Assembly (NCBI GenBank): GCA_007115705.1
Contig: QXEO01001562.1
Span: forward strand, 186,001 to 250,000
Length of the DNA: 64,000 bases
Source: Dactylis glomerata
Taxonomy: Eukaryota > Streptophyta > Magnoliopsida > Poales > Poaceae
Direction: 5' to 3'
This document shows positions 1 to 12,600 of the stretch, piece by piece. The notes under the pieces are model-generated. The model saw only the letters and a program-made list of their open reading frames with translations. It was not told the DNA's origin and searched no databases. Positions within the stretch are counted from its first letter, which is position 1. Each line of letters begins with the position of its first letter. The position numbers were made by a program, and so were the translations under genes.

Positions 1-840
1 CACTACTAACATCTTGACTTCTCCCATGTCCTCAAGAACTAAATGAACTACTCACAAGACATCATATGGATCATGATCAAAGGTGAAATAATGGTAAATA
101 ATAATCTGAACATAAACCTTAATTCAACGGTTCCACTCAATAGCATCAACTACAAGAGTAATCAACACCGGGAAAGTTTCCCCTATGAATATAACAAGAT
201 CTAACTCAAGATGTTATAGCGGGATGGCGTGGTGATGGTGGAGATGAAGGTGCTGGTGATGGAGATGATGATGATGATGATGATGATCCCGATGAAGTTT
301 AGTGCAATGGTGATGACGATGGCGATGATCTCCCCTCTCCGGGAAGGAATTTCCCTGGTAGATTTCTGCCTGCCGGAGAGCTTTTCTCTCTCTGGTGTTT
401 TCCGCCCCGCAGAGGCGGCGGTGTCTAACTCTGAGCCTCCCCTCTGACTTAGGTTTTTGGGGACGATGAAGTACGCGAAGGGGCGAGACCAGAAGTGGGC
501 CAGGGCGGCCTCACACAGGGCTGGCGCGACCAGGGGGCAGGCCGCGCCACCATGGCGTGAGGGCCCCTCCTGGCTTTTCTCAACTCCTCCTTCTGGCATC
601 CTGAGTCTTCTGGGAAAATATAATTTCCTAGTATTTTTCTGGAATTTTCCTGATCTTCAAAATATGGTCCCTTGATGGTCCTTTTTCTAGCAGAATCCTG
701 ACTCCGACAGCAACTCCTCCAAAGATCATCAAACATGTGAAAACAAAGGAAATAACATAAGTATCAACTCTAAATATGAAATATATCAATGAATAACAGT
801 AAATTATGATACAAAATAGTGATGCAAAATGGACGTATCA
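1..840 (-). repeat. Element A 3' LTR, partial
   Basis: Position 1 aligns with position 8852 in the complete LTR, so about 650 bp of this LTR lie off the left edge. It ends (plus view) with ACGTATCA at 840, as the other copy does at 9684. A GAT/ATG microsatellite around 258-290 is longer here than in the other LTR. Open frames inside it (for example 201-599 minus) are LTR sequence, not genes. Confidence 0.95.
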
Positions 841-865
841 ACCCCCCCTTCCCCCCCAAGCTTAG
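841..865 (-). promoter_or_regulatory. Element A polypurine tract (plus-strand primer)
   Basis: Read on the minus strand, a G-rich run (AAGCTTGGGGGGGAAGG and further G) ends two bases before the LTR start TGATACGTCC. This is the expected place and composition for second-strand DNA priming. The AAGCTTGGGG core recurs at 2492-2505 and 3076-3090. Confidence 0.85.
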
Positions 866-2541
866 ACCTCGCTTATCCCCAAGCGAAAACTAAACTCGGT
901 AAACATGACCACAGGCTTATGGAGTGAAGTGTCGATAATCAAAATACAGACAAGAAGCATCACATTCACCAAGGCACAAATTATAATAGACAGCAACTTC
1001 CCTTTATAAGATATAGACTTGCAATAGGTAAAAGGGAACCACATGTAAAGATGCACAAGGTAAACTATAATTGGCAATGGCAAACTTTAGTTCTTGGTCA
1101 AAGAATGATGAACAAGCTATTCTTTCTTTTAAAACAGAGCCTTTTAACATAGAGCTAATATAGCAAAGACCATATGCTCAACAAGGTAAACTTTTGCATT
1201 CATAGAAAGCTTTCAAAGATATATTCCTTCAGACAAAAGCATTATACAAAATAAGGAAGATAGTAAACATAATTGAACAGATCAACATATGGATGAGTGA
1301 AACATAACAACTCAAATGCTTGCTTGAGATAGAGGGAAATAGGTTGACTCAACATAAAAGTAAAAGATAGGCCCTTCGCAGAGGGAAGCAGGGATTAAAC
1401 ATGTGCTAGAGCTTTTCATTTGTAAAATAGAGGTAAAAAGTTATTTTGAGAGGTGGTTGCTTTTGTCAACGACTAGCAACGGAGTTCTTGATATCTTCCA
1501 TACTAAACAAGTGAGAGCGATTCTAAGATGTTTGATTAATTGGCACATTGGTGCTCTTTTATAGCTTTGCACTCCTCCCCACCTTTTTCCTTTCTCAAAC
1601 CATGGCTAACCGATTCCATCGGGTGCCAACCAACTTTCACATACCATGGAGGAGTGCTTTTCTTTTTCTTTTCTTTTTGAGATTATAATGGTCTGACCAG
1701 CTCCCTTGCAAAATTAATGATGAGCAGATGAAGCTGCCTAGTCGAGGGGTACTTAATTTAGTATGGAAGATAACAAACCCATCCACTACGTCCTCATGAG
1801 CTAAAAACAGTGGCATGAAATGAGAAGTATTTGAAGGTTTTTGAAAGGTAGCACATGAAAATTTACTTGGAATGGCTTGAAATACCATGCATAGGAATTT
1901 ATAGTGGACTCTTTGGAAGTGACTTAGCTTTTGGGATTTGGATGCACGAGTAGAGCTCATACTCAGTACAGGATTTTGGCTAGCAAGTCTGGGTAGCAAG
2001 CATAAGAGTTGCATGAAACAAACAAACATACATATAATAAGAACAATCATGCAAACTCCCTTGAAGGTACAACGATTTTAACTTTGAGAATAACAATGCT
2101 TATAAGCCAACATAAAGGAAAACTAAAGTGATGTAACTACAAGCACTTCTTTATTCTTTTCTACTCAAACCTCAAAGTAAAATTGCTACTGACCAAGCTA
2201 GGTTTGCCAAAACCAACTAAGTTTGCTCATGCTCCCAAAGTGATACCAATACCAATCAACAAGACTAGTCATATAAGAGAGATTGCAAACTAACATAAAG
2301 TGTGTGGAAAGTAAACGATAAAACTTCTCATTAATATTTTATTACCGCAACTCACACCAAGGGATACATAGTTAACCAACTAAGGAGGATACTTCCAAAC
2401 TGCAAACTATTCTATAAGATAACTTCTCTATTCATGATATGACTCTACTTGAAAAGCAAATGAGCAAAAGGTAATGATGTGATACCGCGGCACTCCCCCA
2501 AGCTTGGAACAAGCCAAGGGGATGCCTATACCGATGACGAA
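866..2541 (-). other. Element A 3' internal noncoding region
   Basis: No convincing coding sequence is visible. Parts match the corresponding region of element C: 1560-1660 matches 33530-33620, and 1790-1990 matches 33760-33960. A short piece also recurs in element D near 27330-27420. Sharing between an autonomous and two gag-protease elements suggests a conserved cis-acting function or recent common ancestry. Confidence 0.8.
1569..1657 (-). repeat. Inverted repeat / stem-loop in element A 3' region
   Basis: GCACTCCTCC at 1569-1578 is perfectly complementary to GGAGGAGTGC at 1648-1657, with a 69-base loop. The same structure, with an 11-bp stem, is found in element C at 33532-33619, although the loop sequences differ. 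Confidence 0.75.
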
Positions 2542-3075
2542 TTAGTCCTTTGGCGGTGGCGGTGGATAATCTTTAATAAGCTTCTCGATCAAATCTTTCA
2601 GATCATCAATCTTGTGCTCGAGGTTACGAATCATCTCAGAATTGTGCTCAACACGGTTCATGAACCTATCAGCAAGAGAATCCCAGCTCTTGGAATTATT
2701 TCCCCATCCTTCTTCACTCTTGGAGCTTTCTATCCCTGAATTGTTAGAACGATCTATATCCCAGACAAAGGGTAATCATGATTTGGGCACCTCTTGAAAC
2801 TGATGTTCATGAATTAGAGTATGGAAAGGATTTTGGCCTGACGGAGATATCCGTGGAGCTAAGGTGTGACGCGGCACACCCCCTCCGGTCCTTATGCGAG
2901 CACTCTTCTTGAACTTGTCATGATCTGTCACCACCCCTATGCTGGCAATCATGGTGTTTGGCCTTGAACTTTGATCTTCCTCCTCGTCTTCACTTTCAAC
3001 CTCTTCTTTCAGTCGAAAGTCCTTGGTGTCATCTTCCGGAGGTGTCTTCTCCTTGTCATCGCTTGAAGAGGCCAT
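2542..3075 (-). pseudogene. Small post-integrase ORF of element A, one in-frame stop
   Basis: From an ATG at 3075 (GCCATGGC context) the frame runs to TAA at 2542, about 177 codons, with one TGA at 2776-2778. The N-terminal part is charged and strongly acidic (a run rich in E and D, residues about 20-45). The C-terminal part, after the stop, is heptad-like and probably coiled coil (motif NLEHKIDDLKDLIEKLIKDY) and ends in PPPPPKD. The TGA probably arose from CGA. It occupies the place where Athila elements may carry an env-like gene, but I see no signal peptide or membrane segment in this part, so I do not call it env. Function unknown. A further 76 codons are open upstream of this ATG, but the compositional change at the ATG favours this start. 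Confidence 0.6.
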
Positions 3076-3413
3076 GGCTCCCCCAAGCTTAAGATCAACT
3101 CCTGACAGAAACAGCTCGAAACAAAACACAATGAGAAAATGATATACAGACCTCGGGGACTCCGGGGGGTTAAATAGGCAAAAATTATACATTGAAACAA
3201 AATCACAGGAGGAAACCGAGACGGAAACGAGTTCTGGGGTGTTCTCACACCTGGGTGGCACGGCCAGGGGTGGGCCCGCGCCACCTATGTGTGAGAAACA
3301 CACAGACTCTTTTCCCTGCCCGTTTTCGTCTTGTGATTTTTCATATTTAATAAAAATAGCAAAAATATTAAAGGAGGAGCTTTTCGCGAAGCTTTTCTGA
3401 CTAGAACTGTTAC

Positions 3414-6400
3414 CTATTCGAAAATGAACTCTGCAGGTACCTGCAATTTGTCTTGGATGAATTCTTTCGGAGAAACTGTTTCAATAACATCAACATCTTC
3501 ATTATAAGAATATCCAAAAATATAATGTTTGAGTCTTTGCCCATTCACCACTTGTGTAGAGTCATCCTTTAGTGAAGCAATCTTAATAGCACCTGAGCGG
3601 TACACTTCCACAATAACATATGGTCCTTCCCATTTTGAAAGTAATTTTCCTGCAAAAAATCTGAGACGAGACCTATACAATAGAACTTTCTCACCAACAT
3701 GAAACTCTCTCTTAAGAATTCTCTTATCATGCCATTGCTTGACTCTCTCTTTGAAAAGTCTGGCATTCTCATAAGCTTCATTTCTCCACTCATCTAGAGA
3801 ACTCAAATCTAATAACCTTTTCTTACCAGCTAGTTTAAAATCTCTGTTAAGCTCTCTCACTGCCCAAAAAGCTTTGTGTTCTAATTCTAAGGGCAAGTGA
3901 CACGCTTTTCTATAAACCATCTTATAAGAAGACATACCCATGGGGTTCTTATAAGCAGTTCTATAAGCCCATAAAGCATCGTTTAACTTACTAGCCCAAT
4001 TTTTCCTAGATCTATTGATAGTATTCTGCAAGATAGACTTGATCTCCCTATTTGAAAGCTCTACTTGCCCACTAGTTTGGGGATGATAAGCAGAAGCAAT
4101 TCTATGATTAACATCATATTTAGCAAGAGTTTTTCTAAAACTACTGTGAATAAAATGAGAACCTCCGTCAGTCATAAGATATCTAGGCACACCAAACCTA
4201 GGAAAAATAACATCCTTGAGCATTTTTTATGAGGTCTTACCATTGGCACTCTTTGTAGGTATGGCTTCTACCCATTTAGTAACATAATCAACAGCAACAA
4301 GTATATGGGTATAGCCTTTTGAAGGAGGAAAAGGACCCATAAAGTCAAATCCCCAACAATCAAATGGTTCAATAACAAGAGTGTAACTCATAGGCATTTC
4401 ATTGCGTCTAGAAATATTACCAACTCTTTGACATTCATCACAAGATAAAACATACCTTCTGGCATCTTTAAAGAGGGTTGGCCAATAAAAACCTAACTGT
4501 AGAACCTTTTGTGCGGTTCTATCTCCAGCATGATGCCCTCCATAAGCACTACCATGGCATTTTCTTAATATCTCTTGTTGCTCATATTCCGGTACGCATC
4601 TTCACATAATACCATCAACTCCTTCTTTATATAAGTGTGGGTCATCCCAAAAATAATGCCTCAAATCATAGAAGAATTTTCTTCTTTGCTGAGCTATAAA
4701 GGTTGGAGGTAAATACTTGGAAATAATAAAGTTAGCATAGTCAGCATACCAAGGAAGGTCTCGAGAAGTTACATTTATTGCAGCCAACTATTCATTTGGA
4801 AAACTATCATTAACAGGAATAGGATCAAAAGAAATGTTTTCCAATCTAGACAAGTTGTCAGCCACAGGATTTTCAGCACCTTTCCTATCTACGATATGCA
4901 AATCAAACTCTTGTAAAAGCAACACCCATCTAATAAGCCTAGGCTTAGCATCCTTCTTAGTCATAAGATATCTAATAGTAGCATGATCAGTATGAATAGT
5001 AACTTTAGAATCAACAATGTAAGATCTAAACTTATCACATGCAAAAACAACAGCAAGAAACTCTTTCTCAGTAGTAGCATAATTCTTTTGAGCAGCATCA
5101 AGAGTCTTACTAGCATAATGAATAACATTCAACTTATTATCAACGCGCTACCCAAGAACAGCACCAACAGCAAAATCACTAGCATCAGCACATAATTTCA
5201 AAAGGTAAATTCCAATTAGGTGGTTGAACAATAGGAGCAGTAGTTAAAGCCTTCTTAAGAGTTTCAAAAGCTTCCTTACAATCATCATCAAAGACAAATG
5301 GTACATCCTTTTGAAGAAGATTAGTAAGAGGCTTTGAAATCTTAGAGAAATCTTTAATAAACCTCCTATAAAAACCAGCATGACCAAGAACACTACGAAT
5401 ACCTTTAACATCTCTGGGACAGGGCATTTTCTCAATCGCCTCCACTTTTGCTTTGTCAATTTCAATACCTCTTTCAGAAATTTTATGTCCAAGGACAATT
5501 CCTTCATTCACCATAAAGTGGCATTTCTCCCAATTAAGAACAAGGTTAGTTTCTTCGCACCTCTACAAAACTTTATCAAGGTTGTGCAAACAATTGTCAA
5601 AAGAAGTTCCATAGATAGAGAAATCGTCCATGAAGACCTCCACAATTTCTTCACAAAAGCCATGAAAAATAGCAGACATGCATCTTCGAAAAGTAGCAGG
5701 AGCATTGCATAAACCAAATGGCATACGTCTATAAGCATAAGTTCCATAAGGACAAGTAAAAGTGGTTTTCTCTTGATCATCCTTCTTAACAGCAATTTGA
5801 GAAAAACCAGAACAACCATCAAGGAAACAAAAATGAGTCTTCTTAGATAACCTTTCTAGCATTTGATTTATAAATGGTAAAGGGTAATGATCTTTCTTAG
5901 TAACTTTGTTTACCTTCCTATAATTAATGCACATCCTATAACCAACTACTACCCTTTGAGGAATAAGCTCGTTATTCTCATTAGGCACAACAGTCATACC
6001 TTCTTTCTTAGGAACACAATGGATAGGACTAACCCATCTACTATCAGCAATAGGATAAATAATACCAGCATCAAGGAGCTTTAATACCTCATTTCTTACC
6101 ACATCCTTCATCTTGGGAATTAGGCGGCGTTGATGCTCCACGACTGGCTTCGTGTCTTTCTCCATATTAATGGTATGCTGACATAAAGTGGGAGAAATCC
6201 CTTTTAAATCATCAAGAGTATATCCCATAGCTCCTCGGTGTTTCCTCAATATCTCCAATAATCTTTCTTCTTCCTTTCCTGAAAGTTTAGAGCTAATAAT
6301 AACAGGATATATTTTCTTATCATCTATATAAGCATATTTGAGATTATCAGGCAAAGGCTTTAATTCAAACACAGGATCTTCCTTAGGTGGCAAAGTGGTA

Positions 6401-6561
6401 CCAAGATCCTCCACAGGTAGATTATGCTTGATTAATGGTGGTTGACGAAGAAGAATGTCATCAATCTCTTCTCTTTCCTTGCTGAAAACATCACTTTTGT
6501 GATCTTCCATGAATTGCTGCAAGGCATTATTAGGAGCAAGAGCAATAGAAGCAAGCTGTTC
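3414..6561 (-). pseudogene. pol: Element A pol: reverse transcriptase, RNase H, integrase (broken)
   Basis: In minus-strand order: RT (about 6522-5563) with SRWVSPIHCVPKK, RRMPFGLCNAPATF and the catalytic FMDD box; the RT connection (5514-5185); RNase H (5132-4788) with HTDHATIRYL and NPVADNLSRL; the integrase HHCC zinc-binding region (about 4570-4420, CDECQRVG at its end); the integrase core with FDFMGPFPPSKG, MTDGGSHF and a downstream SNREIKSIL; and a C-terminal segment with GKLLSKWEGPYV. These copy RNA to DNA and insert it into the genome. Breaks: in-frame stops near 6562, 5560, 4788, 4602 and 4227, and a frameshift between 5185 and 5132. Several stops fit C-to-T decay (CAG to TAG, CGA to TGA). 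Not functional as it stands. Confidence 0.95.
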
Positions 6562-6564
6562 AAC

Positions 6565-7101
6565 TCAAAAAATTTCATTAGGAGTGTCATTTTCATAAGA
6601 AGTCTTAGCAAACTTGGAAAAATTAAACTCATAAGACTCTCTATTAAACTTAGTAAAGATTTTCTCCTTCTTACAATCTATCACGGCACCACAAGTGTTC
6701 AAAAATGGTCTACCAAAAATAATAGGACAAGTTTTACTAGCCTCCTTGCCAAGTACTAGAAAATTAGTAGGGTATTTAGTCTTACCGCAAAGAACTTCCA
6801 CATCTCGAACAATACCAAGAGGCCAAACGGTCTCTCTGTTAGCAAGCTGAACAACCACATCAATATCTTCAAGTTCACAAGCGCCAATCTCGTGCATGAT
6901 TTCTTTGTAAAGGTCTAAAGGAATAGCACTTGCACTAGCACCAATATCACATAAACCATAATAGCAATGATCTCCAATCCTGACAGAAATAACAGGAACA
7001 CTTGTTTTCCTATGCTTTTTAGGATGTGAGAGAATGTTAGAAGCGTCTTCACAAAAAAGAATATATTCATCCCCTACATCTTTAGTAACAAGATCCTTCA
7101 A
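6565..7101 (-). pseudogene. pol: Element A protease region
   Basis: A 178-residue open stretch holds a retropepsin-type domain. The active-site segment is CDIGASASAIPLDLYKEI (about residues 52-69), with DIGAS in place of the usual D-S/T-G, as is common in this lineage; IIFGRPFLNTCGAVIDCKK (about 138-156) is the typical second half. It would cut the Gag-Pol polyprotein. It is in frame with RT, separated by one stop near 6562, and out of frame with gag, so a frameshift lies at about 7101-7136. Confidence 0.85.
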
Positions 7102-7135
7102 TATAGCTACAGGAGACTTAATAGTAATTTGCTCA

Positions 7136-8083
7136 TCAGGTTACCTTAGCAGGGAAAGGTGTCTTCTCAAAATAAGGTTCAGGCACAATGCTATCAACAG
7201 TACAAACTTCAGTAGCTGCAGCAGGTATATGACTAATAGAGTCTTTATAAGGCGCATGATATTTGTTCCAATCTTTCTTTGGAACATCAAGATAAGAGGC
7301 AAAGGCCTTAAGACAATTAGCATGTATTTGTGAATCAAGACCATAAGCAGTGCTAACACTATGAAAGTCATCGGTTCCCATAAAAGATTTAATGCATTCA
7401 TAATCATAATTTATACCTGACTTCCTACCTTTGTCGTTTTCCCATCCTTCAGCATTCTCTTGTATACGGTCAAGAAGTTTCCACTTAGCATCTTCTTTCA
7501 TATGAGTAAATGATCCAAAGCAAGAAGCATCCAAGTAATCCTTATCAGGAAGAGTAAGCCATGCATAAAAATTATCAATAACAATATTATTGGGGAGCTC
7601 ATGAATGGGGCATTTGAGCATTAGTAACTTCGATCTCCCCCATGCTTGGGCAATACTTTCTCCATCATGAGGCCAAAAATTATATATCCGGTTACGGTCT
7701 TTATGAATTTCACTTGGAGGATAAAACTTGGAGTAAAAGAGAGGTACAATATCCTCCCATGCCATAGATGGACCATCTTGGAGTAGTCGATACCACTCTT
7801 CAGCTCTGCCTTTCAATGATAAAGAGAATAATTTCTTCTTGACCTGGCTTGGTGAAATACCTGCACATCTGAACAACTTGCATAATTCATGTATAAATAA
7901 TAAGTGATCACCCAGATGGACAGTTCCATCCCCTGAATAGCAGTTATCCATAATACAACCAACAATTTTCATAGGTATTTTAAAAGGATCAATTTCAGCA
8001 GGTGGTGGCGGTGGTGGTTCATCCACATGTGCAGCAGTAGTAGTAATGTTTCCAAATAGGAAACCAAATGGAGAGTTCTCCAT
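7136..8083 (-). CDS. gag: Element A Gag
   Basis: The frame is open for about 315 residues from the ATG at 8083. I choose this start over the longer frame from 8155 because the upstream part is hydrophobic and lies in the leader just after the primer site. An N-terminal PPPPPP tract is followed by a retrotransposon Gag domain (about residues 40-200) with LFSLSLKGRAEEWYRLL and a following segment ending in KFYPPSEIHKDRN. Gag forms the virus-like particle that packages element RNA in the cytoplasm. The frame ends where the protease frame begins one base out of register. No CCHC zinc knuckle is obvious in the retained part. Confidence 0.85.
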   Translation of the reverse strand: MENSPFGFLFGNITTTAAHVDEPPPPPPAEIDPFKIPMKIVGCIMDNCYSGDGTVHLGDHLLFIHELCKLFRCAGISPSQVKKKLFSLSLKGRAEEWYRLLQDGPSMAWEDIVPLFYSKFYPPSEIHKDRNRIYNFWPHDGESIAQAWGRSKLLMLKCPIHELPNNIVIDNFYAWLTLPDKDYLDASCFGSFTHMKEDAKWKLLDRIQENAEGWENDKGRKSGINYDYECIKSFMGTDDFHSVSTAYGLDSQIHANCLKAFASYLDVPKKDWNKYHAPYKDSISHIPAAATEVCTVDSIVPEPYFEKTPFPAKVT

Positions 8084-8173
8084 AGCAGAGTAAAATAAAA
8101 ATAAAAGAAAAATAAAAACAATACTCATAGCGACGGTTACCTTTACCAATTCCACTCTTCAATAGCGCTACAC

Positions 8174-8191
8174 TCCCCGGCAACGGCGCTA
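8174..8191 (-). promoter_or_regulatory. Element A primer binding site (tRNA-Asp type)
   Basis: The minus strand reads TAGCGCCGTTGCCGGGGA, complementary to the 3' end of plant tRNA-Asp with one mismatch (TAG instead of TGG). It lies 11 bases inside the 5' LTR edge at 8203. Confidence 0.85.
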
Positions 8192-8202
8192 GAAAATAGT
8201 CT

Positions 8203-9684
8203 TGATGACCCACAAGTATAGGGGGTGTATCATAGTACTTTTGATAAATAAGAGTGTCGAACCCAACGAGGAGCAGAATGTGTTGATGAGCGGTTTTGAT
8301 CAAGGAATCACTGTAGATACTAGCAAACAGGTTTCAGGGGTATTTGGTAATATGAGTAAATAAAGTGCGAGTAAATAAAAGACAGTAGTAACAATTGCAG
8401 CAAGTGGCCCAATCCTTTCTTCAGCAAAGGACAAGCCGGTTGTGTACTTATAATAACCAAACGTTCTCGATGACACATGGGATTTTCTGTCAAGAGCTTT
8501 CGCTTCATAAAGCCAATAGTCTTTATTGGTTTGATAGGTGTTATGGGGGTGAACCTATGCTAGCGCACTACCCTTACTAGGATAAATACACACTTGTGAT
8601 TAACCCCTTGCAAGCATCCTAAACTCTAAGATCCTTAAACTCTAAGATCCTACGCTCCCTGGTGCAATGGTTTCCCAACGGAGGTTTAGGTTTCTGTCAC
8701 TCCAGCAACCCCACAATTGGTAGCCAAATATACAATGCATCTCACTAGGCCCATAAATGGTGAAGTATCATGTAGTCAACGTTCACATGACACCACTAGT
8801 GAAATAGCACCACAACAATATCAAACCATTAAATATTTCTCAACAATAATTCACTACTAACATCTTGACTTCTCCCATGTCCTCAAGAACTAAACGAACT
8901 ACTCACAAGACATCATATGGATCATGATCAGAGGTGAAATAATGGTAAATAACAATCTAAATATAAACCTTAATTCAACAGTTCCACTCAATAGCATCAA
9001 CTACAAGAGTAATCAACACCAGGAAAGTTTCCCCTATGAATATAACAAGATCCAACTCAAGATGTTACAGCGGGATGGCGTGATGATGGTGGAGATGAAG
9101 GTGCTGGTGATGGAGATGATGATGATGATGATCCTGATGAAGTCCGGTGCAATGGTGATGACGATGGCGACGATCTCCCCTCTTCGGGAAGGAATTTCCC
9201 TGGCAGATTTCTGCCTGCCAGAGAGCTTTTCTCTCTTTGGTGTTTTTCGCTCCGCTGAGGCGGCGGTGTCTAACTCTGAGCCTCCCCTCTGACTTAGGTT
9301 TTTGGGGACGATGAAGTACGCGAAGGGGCGAGACCAGAAGTGGGCCAGGGCGGCCTCACACAGGGCTGGCGCGGCCAGGGGGTAGGCCGCACCACCCTGG
9401 CGTGAGGGCCCCTCCGGCTCTTCTCGACTCCTCCTTCTGGCATCCTGAGTCTTCTGGGAAAATATAATTTCCTATTATTTTTCTGGAATTTTCCTGATCT
9501 TCAAAATATGAACCCTTGATGGTCCTTTTTCCAGCAGAATCCTGACTCCGGCAGCAACTCCTCCAAAGATCATCAAACATGTGAAAACAAAGGAAATAAC
9601 ATAAGTATCAACTCTAAATATGAAATATATCAATGAATAACAGTAAATTATGATATAAAATAGTGATGCAAAATGGACGTATCA
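8203..9684 (-). repeat. Element A 5' LTR, complete
   Basis: The 1482-bp LTR begins (plus view) TGATGACCCACAAGTATAGG and ends GGACGTATCA; in element sense it starts TGATACGTCC. It carries a GAT microsatellite near 9115-9130. It is followed directly by element B sequence at 9685. Confidence 0.95.
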
Positions 9685-12600
9685 GCCGTCCACAAGTGAA
9701 CCCCCAGGCGACAACAACTACACAAATCATGGGTTGATAGCCAGGTGTGTAGCCCTGGGTAGCCACTCAACATAAACCAAGCAATGCCATTTCCACCCAG
9801 GTGTTTCATTGGGGTTGTAGTTTAATTTTCATAACAATTTAAAAACAAGGCATGGTAGCTTTTTCCATAGTAAGTTTGCAATCCTAGCAAGTGGGGTTTT
9901 AGGGATATCTACCACTACTAGGAGCTAAGCATTTCATAACCACTTTGAAAAAATTCATATCATGCACAGTATTGAAACCACTAATGCATATAATACAAGA
10001 TAGGTGGAAGTATGTGTGTCACTTGCCTTTTTGAAGAATACGATCTTTCCACTTCTCTCAACTAAGCACGTAGCTCTTCACATAAATTATAGCACAAAAA
10101 TAACATAACAGAAACATACCATTCAAACATATTCAAACAAGACAAACAATTGAAAAGTGTTTGTTTAGATTATTCAAGATATTGTGATAGAATAGATATG
10201 ACAAAAGAAATGTGAATTGGGTGTTATGGGTTTGAGAGCTTAGTTGGAAAGGATCAAATGATTTAAGAGAATTGAACTAGGCAAATTATAATGAATATGG
10301 TCTTTATGCTTTACTAAAGCATGAATAGAATTTGGAAATGATTCATGTGAATTAAACCACACAAGTTTTAGATAGTGCAATAGTAATACTATTGAATAAG
10401 TGTGACAACAATTATTCTTAAATAGCATATATTACACTTAGGCAATGGGTAAAGATTCATGAGGCATTGAGTTACTCAATTAACTCATTTGTTAGTTGAA
10501 TAATTCAACACAAGTGAACAAGTTTAAGTAGGCATAGGATTGTGTATGAATGATCGATCTTTGGGAATTATGGTTCAAAGGCTCATTGAACTATATAAAG
10601 TATGATCATGAGCTATGGTAGTAGAATTGAATCAACAACACAACAGCAAAATAGAATCTATGATTGAGATGAATGCATATCCTACTCAAGTAGCACAATT
10701 GCAATTTGAATATATATGAATTAGACAAAATATGTTTAGATGAACAGGATATAGATCAAGGTGATGTCTAGATGATATTTGATAGTTAGCTATGAACACA
10801 GGGTTTTCTAAAGTAGAAGGAATCATTAATTGAAAAGAATTATAATTAATCTATATAGGAATACTCAAATTCTCATATTAGAATTTTAATAATTGATGAA
10901 GTGGTTCAATAAAATATGGAAGTGATACTAACGGATAGCTTGCAGTAAAACAAAGCTATAGCAATTGGAATCATCCGAAAATAAGTTATAGGATTCAAAT
11001 TATGATCGGATTAGTGATTTGGACAAATTTGAATGCACGTATCAACTTTGGATTTTCTTGATCCTATGATGTTCTACATGATCAGAGGGTTCCATAGACT
11101 ACAAAATTGTTTTTTTGGATAGACAGAACAAAAGATATGAATCAATTAAGTTAACAGATGTGTTTGATACAATTTGAAAATGGTTTCAAATTGAATACTG
11201 AAACTATGAAGTTTTTGCACACTAATGGATTATACATGTTCTAAGGATTCCAATGATATATTATTTGTTAATTTGTGAGTTACAGATCAAATGATATGAA
11301 TTTTGCAAGTTGCAGATGTTTTAAAAGAAATTTGAATCTAATTTGAATCATAACAGACCCAGATGCGACACGTGGCTGAGTCTGATTGGTTGGTACCGGT
11401 TCATTCGGATCACTGTTGCAGAGCATCAGATCTTATGTGAATTGGACGCACGAGATTACTCCGTACCCCTTGGCTTAAGTGATCTGTTCTGGGATGATGG
11501 ATCGGGATCCGACGGCTGCGATTTAAACAGAGGAGGGAGAGGGTACCTGCTAGGGTTCCAGTGAGCACATGTCTAGCGAGGCGGCTCTGGTTCAAACTCC
11601 GGCAAGTTCCGGTGGCTTCTGGGCGACGGCGAGGATGAGACGGTGCTCAGCACGGCAAGGTGGTCTCGAAAACATGGTCTCTGATCTCGATTTCGTCCTG
11701 CCAAGGGAGAGGGAGGCCACTGGAGCAGAGATGGCATCGGGTTGATTGGCTGCAGAACAAGGCAAGAAAAGGTGTCAAGGAGATGCGCCATATCAAGGGA
11801 AGACAGCTGGAAGAAGAAGGGATGCTCGAGGTCACCGGTGGCGGCGAATTCGGCATGAGGAGCCTGCAGATGTGCGGAGGTTCGGCGATGAAATTCTTGG
11901 CGGCTGGTTGAGGTTTTCGAGAGAGATCAAAGGGAGATGAGAGAGGAGTGCCCGGGGGTTCTTATGGTTGGTTTCTTGCAGACTTAAAGGCGCGCGAGGT
12001 TAGTGGGGGAGTGGGAAGTAACGGTCGGCGGTTTTGGGTTCCACGAAGAGAGGGGGCGTTGGATAAGATGGAGCTGACATGCGGGCCCGGGTTGCCAGAG
12101 AGAGAGGGAGAGTTGCGGGGTAGGTGGGCTGGCTCAGCGGCTGTTGCTAGGCTGGCGGCCATGTTGGGCCCCGAGCATGGCCCAAATGCTGCTGGCTTCT
12201 TTTTTTTATCATGTTTCTTTTTCTATTTTCTGATTTTTCTGTTTTGTTGTTTGAACTAGCAAAACTTATTTGAATTGTAAAATTCCAATTCAGTCAACTT
12301 TAACAATTTAAACAATGTGTCTGAAACACACAAACCTAGATTTGGTGATATTTTGTAAATAGCTATAATTGTCAAAATTATTAAATAGCTTCCATATGAA
12401 ATGGTGCCATTTAATTAATAACTATTTAACAACTTTTTGTTTCAAAATTTTAGTTAAAAGGTAAATAAAATAGTAGTGTTTTGAATAAATAACATTTAAG
12501 TACTTTGTTTAACCTCAAATAGTGAAGTGTTGTAAATAAAAATATTTGCTAGAAAAATATGAAATAGCTTCCATAAATAAATGGAGCTATTTAAATAAAT

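Larger units (their letters stand above)
1..9684 (-). mobile_element. Element A: Athila-like Ty3/gypsy LTR retrotransposon, nearly full length, left end cut
   Basis: The minus-strand order is LTR (8203-9684), tRNA-Asp primer site, gag, protease, RT, RNase H, integrase, a small extra ORF, a noncoding stretch, a polypurine tract and a partial 3' LTR (1-840). Integrase lies after RNase H, as in Ty3/gypsy elements, and the RT and integrase sequences look like the plant Athila branch. A hand comparison of the two LTRs over about 833 bp finds roughly 36 differences plus a short indel, so the copy is moderately old. Stops and frameshifts in pol make this copy defective. It is inserted in element B; its right flank is GCCGT and the left target duplication is outside the window. 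Confidence 0.95.

Noticed and set aside
8174..8191. Possible tRNA-Asp gene fragment
   Set aside because: Only the 18-nt primer-site complement is present beside an LTR; no cloverleaf. The same holds at 15916, 31119 and 31189.
11340..12260. GC-rich frames that could be a host gene
   Set aside because: They lie inside the element B LTR, correspond to the GC-rich promoter/leader part of the element G LTR, and show no domain.
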